Source: Clostridiales bacterium
Lineage (GTDB): Bacteria; Bacillota; Clostridia; Oscillospirales; JAAYOS01
NCBI GenBank assembly: GCA_012521525.1
Contig: JAAYMG010000134.1
Span: 1 to 18,077 of the forward strand
Direction: 5' to 3'
Length of the DNA stretch: 18,077 nucleotides
Numbering within the stretch: the first letter of the stretch is position 1; each line of letters opens with the position of its first letter. Shown one piece after another: positions 15,168-18,077 of the stretch. Below the pieces are notes generated by a model. That model worked only from the letters and a program-made list of their open reading frames with translations. It was not told where the DNA came from and ran no database searches. The position numbers and the translations under genes were made by a program.

Positions 15168-16220
15168 ATGGCATCTAAAAATGATACCGAAAGCGGATTC
15201 AGGTTATTGAAGTCCGATATAAAGAACGGCGAAATAAAGAGTATTTATGTTTTTCATGGTGAGGAGAAATACCTTCTTGAGCACTACCTCAGTCAAATCA
15301 AGTCAATGCTGGTCGCTCCCGAAATGGAGCAATTCAACTATACTCTCTTTGACGGAAGCGATATGAGCCTGGATTCGCTGCAGGACGCGGTGGAATCCTT
15401 GCCCGTATTTTCCGAACGAAAGCTGGTCGTTGTGCGTGATTATGATATCTTCCGTTCAAATGGATCGGGGCTTGAAGACCTGGAAGCGATGGTTTCAGAT
15501 TTGCCGCAAACGACTTGTCTCATATTCGTATATGATGTACTGGAATTCAAACCCAAAGCAAATACCAGGCTCTATAAATCCATTGTCAGGGCGGGCCGGA
15601 TCGTGGAGTTTTCGGTCCAGCACGACACGGAACTGATTTCCTGGCTAAAAAGACACTTTCATGCACTAAAAAAAGAGATCGATACTTCGGATGCGATGTA
15701 TATGCTCCATGTGTGCGGTAAATACATGTACAAGCTCAGGCTGGAGATCGAAAAGGTCGCAGCATATGCACGCGGAGCCAGGATCACAAAATCAGACATC
15801 GATGCGGTCTGCATGCCCGTTCTGGATGCGGTCATATATAATATGACTGATGCCGTTGTGGAACAGCGTTATTCGGAAGCGATCGCACTGATGCGGGACC
15901 TCATCAGGATGAAGAATGACCCGACGCTCATACTTGCGGCGTTGGGGAAACAGCTGAGAAGGCTATTCTATACGCAAAAAATCATGAGAAGCGGGAATCC
16001 GGAAAGCTTTATAAGGAACCAACTGGATATAAAGTATCCTTTTCTTGTCTCAAAGACAGTCGGTTCTGCCAGGAGACTTTCCGAAAAGTGGTGTGCAGAG
16101 GCTCTGAAACTGTGTGCCGAATGCGATCATAAAATGAAGACTTCGGGCGGGGACAGGGAAGTGCTCCTCGAACTGTTGCTGCTAAATCTGAGCAGTCTGC
16201 ATGAGCAGCAGGCAGGCTGA
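15168..16220 (+). CDS. holA: DNA polymerase III delta subunit
   Basis: HolA is the clamp-loader subunit that opens the beta sliding clamp during replication. The protein shows the HolA pattern: 'IKSIYVFHGEEKYLLEHYL' near the start, 'VESLPVFSERKLVVVRDYDIF' around residues 75-95, 'TCLIFVYDVLEF', and the C-terminal collar helices ending 'REVLLELLLLNLSS'. From the ATG at 15168 it has 350 residues, normal for the family. The frame continues upstream to a GTG at 15159, but AAGG at 15156-15159 lies 8 bases before the ATG and overlaps that GTG. It starts 11 bases after comEC, a pairing widely conserved in bacteria. The rpsT gene that often follows holA is absent here. Confidence 0.93.
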   Translation: MASKNDTESGFRLLKSDIKNGEIKSIYVFHGEEKYLLEHYLSQIKSMLVAPEMEQFNYTLFDGSDMSLDSLQDAVESLPVFSERKLVVVRDYDIFRSNGSGLEDLEAMVSDLPQTTCLIFVYDVLEFKPKANTRLYKSIVRAGRIVEFSVQHDTELISWLKRHFHALKKEIDTSDAMYMLHVCGKYMYKLRLEIEKVAAYARGARITKSDIDAVCMPVLDAVIYNMTDAVVEQRYSEAIALMRDLIRMKNDPTLILAALGKQLRRLFYTQKIMRSGNPESFIRNQLDIKYPFLVSKTVGSARRLSEKWCAEALKLCAECDHKMKTSGGDREVLLELLLLNLSSLHEQQAG

Positions 16221-16256
16221 TATCGATTATAAACGATTGGTGACAGGAACCTGATC

Positions 16257-16988
16257 ATGATAAGAGAAAAGCAGAAAATTAAAGAAATTATAATAGTCGA
16301 AGGCAAGTACGACAAGAACACCGTCTCCCAGGTAGTGGACACGCTTGTTATTGAAACTTCAGGATTCCGGCTTTTTTCGGACAGAGTGAAAATGGATCTG
16401 ATCAAAGAGCTGGCAAGAGCAAGGGGTATCATCATACTCACGGACAGCGATTCGGCTGGATTCCTGATAAGGAATCACATAAAAGGCTGCGTCGCGCCTG
16501 AACTGATAAAACATGCATATATCCCGGATATTTACGGCAAAGAAAAGAGAAAGGCCGTGCCATCCAGGGAAGGAAAGCTCGGCGTGGAAGGAATGCCGCC
16601 GGAAGTGATACTTAATGCACTGAGGCGTGCGGGTGCGACCTTTTTGAGTCCGGACGGATCGAGAGAAAGTAAAGTGACATACGGAGAGAACTCCGGAACA
16701 ATAAGCAGCAGACAGAGCAAATCCGGATGCGGATCCGCCGACACGTCACTATCGGGGCCGGACAGGCAAATATCAGTTACGGACCTTTACAGTGCGGGCC
16801 TGACAGGCCGGGCAGGAAGCTCTGAGAGAAGGAAGAAACTGTTGCAGGCATTGAATTTCCCGGAAAAGATGACATCCGGGGCACTCCTTGACGTGTTGAA
16901 TGTAATTTTCACAAAGGAGTCTTTTGATAAGTATATTTCGGATCTGTTCAGTGATTCCGGGGATGCGGACCCGAAAGAAGACGAATGA
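16257..16988 (+). CDS. rnmV: Ribonuclease M5 (5S rRNA maturase), with an inserted linker
   Basis: RNase M5 trims the precursor of 5S rRNA in Firmicutes. The N-terminal Toprim domain is clear: 'IKEIIIVEGKYDKNTV' with E15, and 'GIIILTDSDSAGFLIR' with D63 and D65. 'LGVEGMPPEVILNALRRAG' closes the domain, and the C-terminal 'DLYSAGLTGRAGSSERRKKLLQALNF' matches the family's rRNA-binding region. The protein has 243 residues, while the usual size is about 180-190. The excess is a Ser/Gly-rich, low-complexity stretch at about 129-170 plus an acidic tail. AGGA (16245-16248) is 8 bases before the ATG. It is the last gene of the series. Its frequent partners tatD and rsmA are not adjacent. Confidence 0.9.
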   Translation: MIREKQKIKEIIIVEGKYDKNTVSQVVDTLVIETSGFRLFSDRVKMDLIKELARARGIIILTDSDSAGFLIRNHIKGCVAPELIKHAYIPDIYGKEKRKAVPSREGKLGVEGMPPEVILNALRRAGATFLSPDGSRESKVTYGENSGTISSRQSKSGCGSADTSLSGPDRQISVTDLYSAGLTGRAGSSERRKKLLQALNFPEKMTSGALLDVLNVIFTKESFDKYISDLFSDSGDADPKEDE

Positions 16989-17025
16989 GTTCCGGCAACA
17001 GCATTGGTAATTACTTTTTACAAGT

Positions 17026-17063
17026 AAGTATGAAGATTTGAGATAAGTATGAAGATTTGAGAG
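17026..17063 (+). repeat. Two tandem 19-bp repeats
   Basis: AAGTATGAAGATTTGAGAT (17026-17044) is followed directly by a copy at 17045-17063 differing only at the last base. A looser third copy follows, with TATGATAAGATTT from 17064. The whole gap 16989-17169 is AT-rich and nearly free of C on the + strand, with no credible coding region. Confidence 0.8.
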
Positions 17064-17095
17064 TATGATAAGATTTACAGTATATGAAAATTTAT

Positions 17096-17123
17096 GAGTA
17101 GTATAGATTGAGTAGTATAGATA
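17096..17123 (+). repeat. Two tandem 14-bp repeats
   Basis: GAGTAGTATAGATT (17096-17109) is followed by a copy at 17110-17123 differing only at the last base. It continues the repeat-rich stretch of this intergenic gap. Confidence 0.75.
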
Positions 17124-17169
17124 TTGTACTGTGTGCAGACATAAATCAGTGAAGCAAATTAATGCATTC

Positions 17170-17215
17170 AAAAAGGTGTGCATTTGGTCATCGAACCATC
17201 TGCACACCTTTTTTT
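17170..17215. terminator. Two-way intrinsic terminator between convergent genes
   Basis: AAAAAGGTGTGCA (17170-17182) pairs perfectly with TGCACACCTTTTT (17201-17213), and a short inner TGGT/ACCA pairing is possible in the loop. On the + strand it ends in seven T's (17209-17215), serving the rnmV-side operon. Read from the - strand it ends in five T's, serving the NlpC/P60 gene that stops at 17228. Confidence 0.92.
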
Positions 17216-17227
17216 CGCTTTATTGAA

Positions 17228-18077
17228 CTAGCTCAAAACTCTGCCCGCGCCCACATAATTGCGTGAATAATAGGACTCGGAAAGCGAATTGATCGATACC
17301 GGCTTACCGGGTTTGACAGCGTGGATGAACTTGTTGCTGCCGATATAAATGCCGACATGACTTGCAGTTTTTGCGCTGCCGTCGTTAAAGAATACAAGAT
17401 CGCCGGGCAGCAGTTCGTTCTTTGAAATGAGCTTTACCTTGGTCATCTGGTTGCTTGCACCGGGATTGAGAGTATATCCGAAGTTTTTGAATACATAGTA
17501 GACAAATCCCGAACAGTCGAATCCTGTCTTGGGTGAGCGACCGCCATAGGCATATTTGACACCTAGCAATTGCCTGGCAAATTCAACGATTTCGCTTCGC
17601 AAATCACTTTGGGTTTCAGCATCGGCAGATACTTCGGTGTCGACCGCTTCGGATTCGGAAGGGGCAGTGGATTCGGAGGCCCGGTTTTGTGAGGCAGCCT
17701 GTGACTGATGTTTCTCGATGACAAAGTAATCGGGATGTATGTAACCGACTGTATTGCCGTACTTTACCTTGTACCATCCGGCTTCAACACCGATAGCTTT
17801 AACATGGGTGCCTTTACGAAGCTGAAGCAGGACGGTACTTGAAGTGTCCGGCTTGCTGCGCACATTGACAACAGATCCTGTCACGGTGCCGTCTATGGGA
17901 TCTTCCGAAAAGTCCTCGGAACTGTCTGTCCTGATATATTCCGCGGACATATAACCTTCTTCGTAATCGTAGTTGACGCGATACCAATCACCGTTCTTTT
18001 CAAGGATTATAACTTTTGCCCCACGCTTGGCAACGGCGACGATCTTGGATGAGGTGGAGTTGGATGAACGCATGTTC
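17228..18077 (-). CDS. SH3b-NlpC/P60 peptidoglycan hydrolase (5' end outside window)
   Basis: This is a cell-wall endopeptidase that probably cuts stem-peptide bonds in peptidoglycan. The readable 281 residues show, in order, most of a first bacterial SH3 domain ('MRSSNSTSSKIV' to about residue 48), a second SH3b ('VVNVRSKPDTSSTVLLQLRKG', about 62-118), a Ser/Glu/Ala-rich linker (about 120-158), and an NlpC/P60 domain (about 160-281). The last has the catalytic Cys in 'GFDCSGFVYYVF', the His in 'ASHVGIYIG' and a third polar residue, His, in 'FIHAVKPG'. The ATG at 18071-18073 is not the real start. The frame continues to the window edge, and the usual SH3b lead-in and signal peptide must lie beyond it. 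The SH3b domains should target the enzyme to the wall. It points toward the rnmV operon and shares its terminator. Confidence 0.92.
   Translation of the reverse strand, partial: NMRSSNSTSSKIVAVAKRGAKVIILEKNGDWYRVNYDYEEGYMSAEYIRTDSSEDFSEDPIDGTVTGSVVNVRSKPDTSSTVLLQLRKGTHVKAIGVEAGWYKVKYGNTVGYIHPDYFVIEKHQSQAASQNRASESTAPSESEAVDTEVSADAETQSDLRSEIVEFARQLLGVKYAYGGRSPKTGFDCSGFVYYVFKNFGYTLNPGASNQMTKVKLISKNELLPGDLVFFNDGSAKTASHVGIYIGSNKFIHAVKPGKPVSINSLSESYYSRNYVGAGRVLS

Noticed and set aside
1..18077. Mobile element, phage, toxin-antitoxin or defence island
   Set aside because: Apart from gaps all under 300 bases, the window is filled by recognisable housekeeping genes. No transposase, integrase, terminal inverted repeats or unexplained gene clusters are seen.

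Overview
The window is a dense run of housekeeping genes from what looks like a Gram-positive, Clostridia-like Firmicute of intermediate GC. The evidence is RNase M5 (rnmV, a Firmicutes-type 5S rRNA maturase), a PolA whose proofreading residues have decayed, strong GGAGG-type ribosome binding sites, a YwlE-type phosphatase, and an SH3b-NlpC/P60 wall hydrolase. I cannot name a genus. GC was judged by eye, not computed.

Layout: positions 1-7216 form one tightly packed + strand series: recX (5' end outside the window), rimO, pgsA, cysE, cysS, polA. Gaps are 0 to about 35 bases, and the cysS and polA regions abut. A 259-base gap follows polA. It has no gene and is largely a degenerate 28-bp tandem repeat that begins inside the last codons of polA. 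A second + strand series runs from 7476: ywlE-like phosphatase, rimI, tsaD, alaS, a HIT-family protein, comEC, holA, rnmV (to 16988). alaS has a good-looking promoter of its own over the end of tsaD. The next gap (16989-17227) holds short tandem repeats and a strong two-way terminator. A converging - strand gene for a secreted SH3b-NlpC/P60 peptidoglycan hydrolase then runs off the right edge.

By role, the genes cover recombination control and DNA replication/repair (recX, polA, holA), translation accuracy and RNA maturation (rimO, cysS, alaS, tsaD, rimI, rnmV), cysteine supply beside cysteine charging (cysE-cysS), phospholipid synthesis (pgsA), DNA uptake (comEC) and wall remodelling (NlpC/P60). 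I see no transposase, integrase, phage gene, CRISPR array, tRNA or rRNA.

I found no convincing new multi-gene system. The least explained signals are non-coding: the 28-bp array after polA, its looser counterpart before the terminator at 17.2 kb, and a spare partner for one terminator arm. Protein-level oddities are a Ser replacing the first His of the CysS HIGH motif, a Ser/Gly-rich insert in RNase M5, and a cysteine-rich loop near the ComEC N-terminus.
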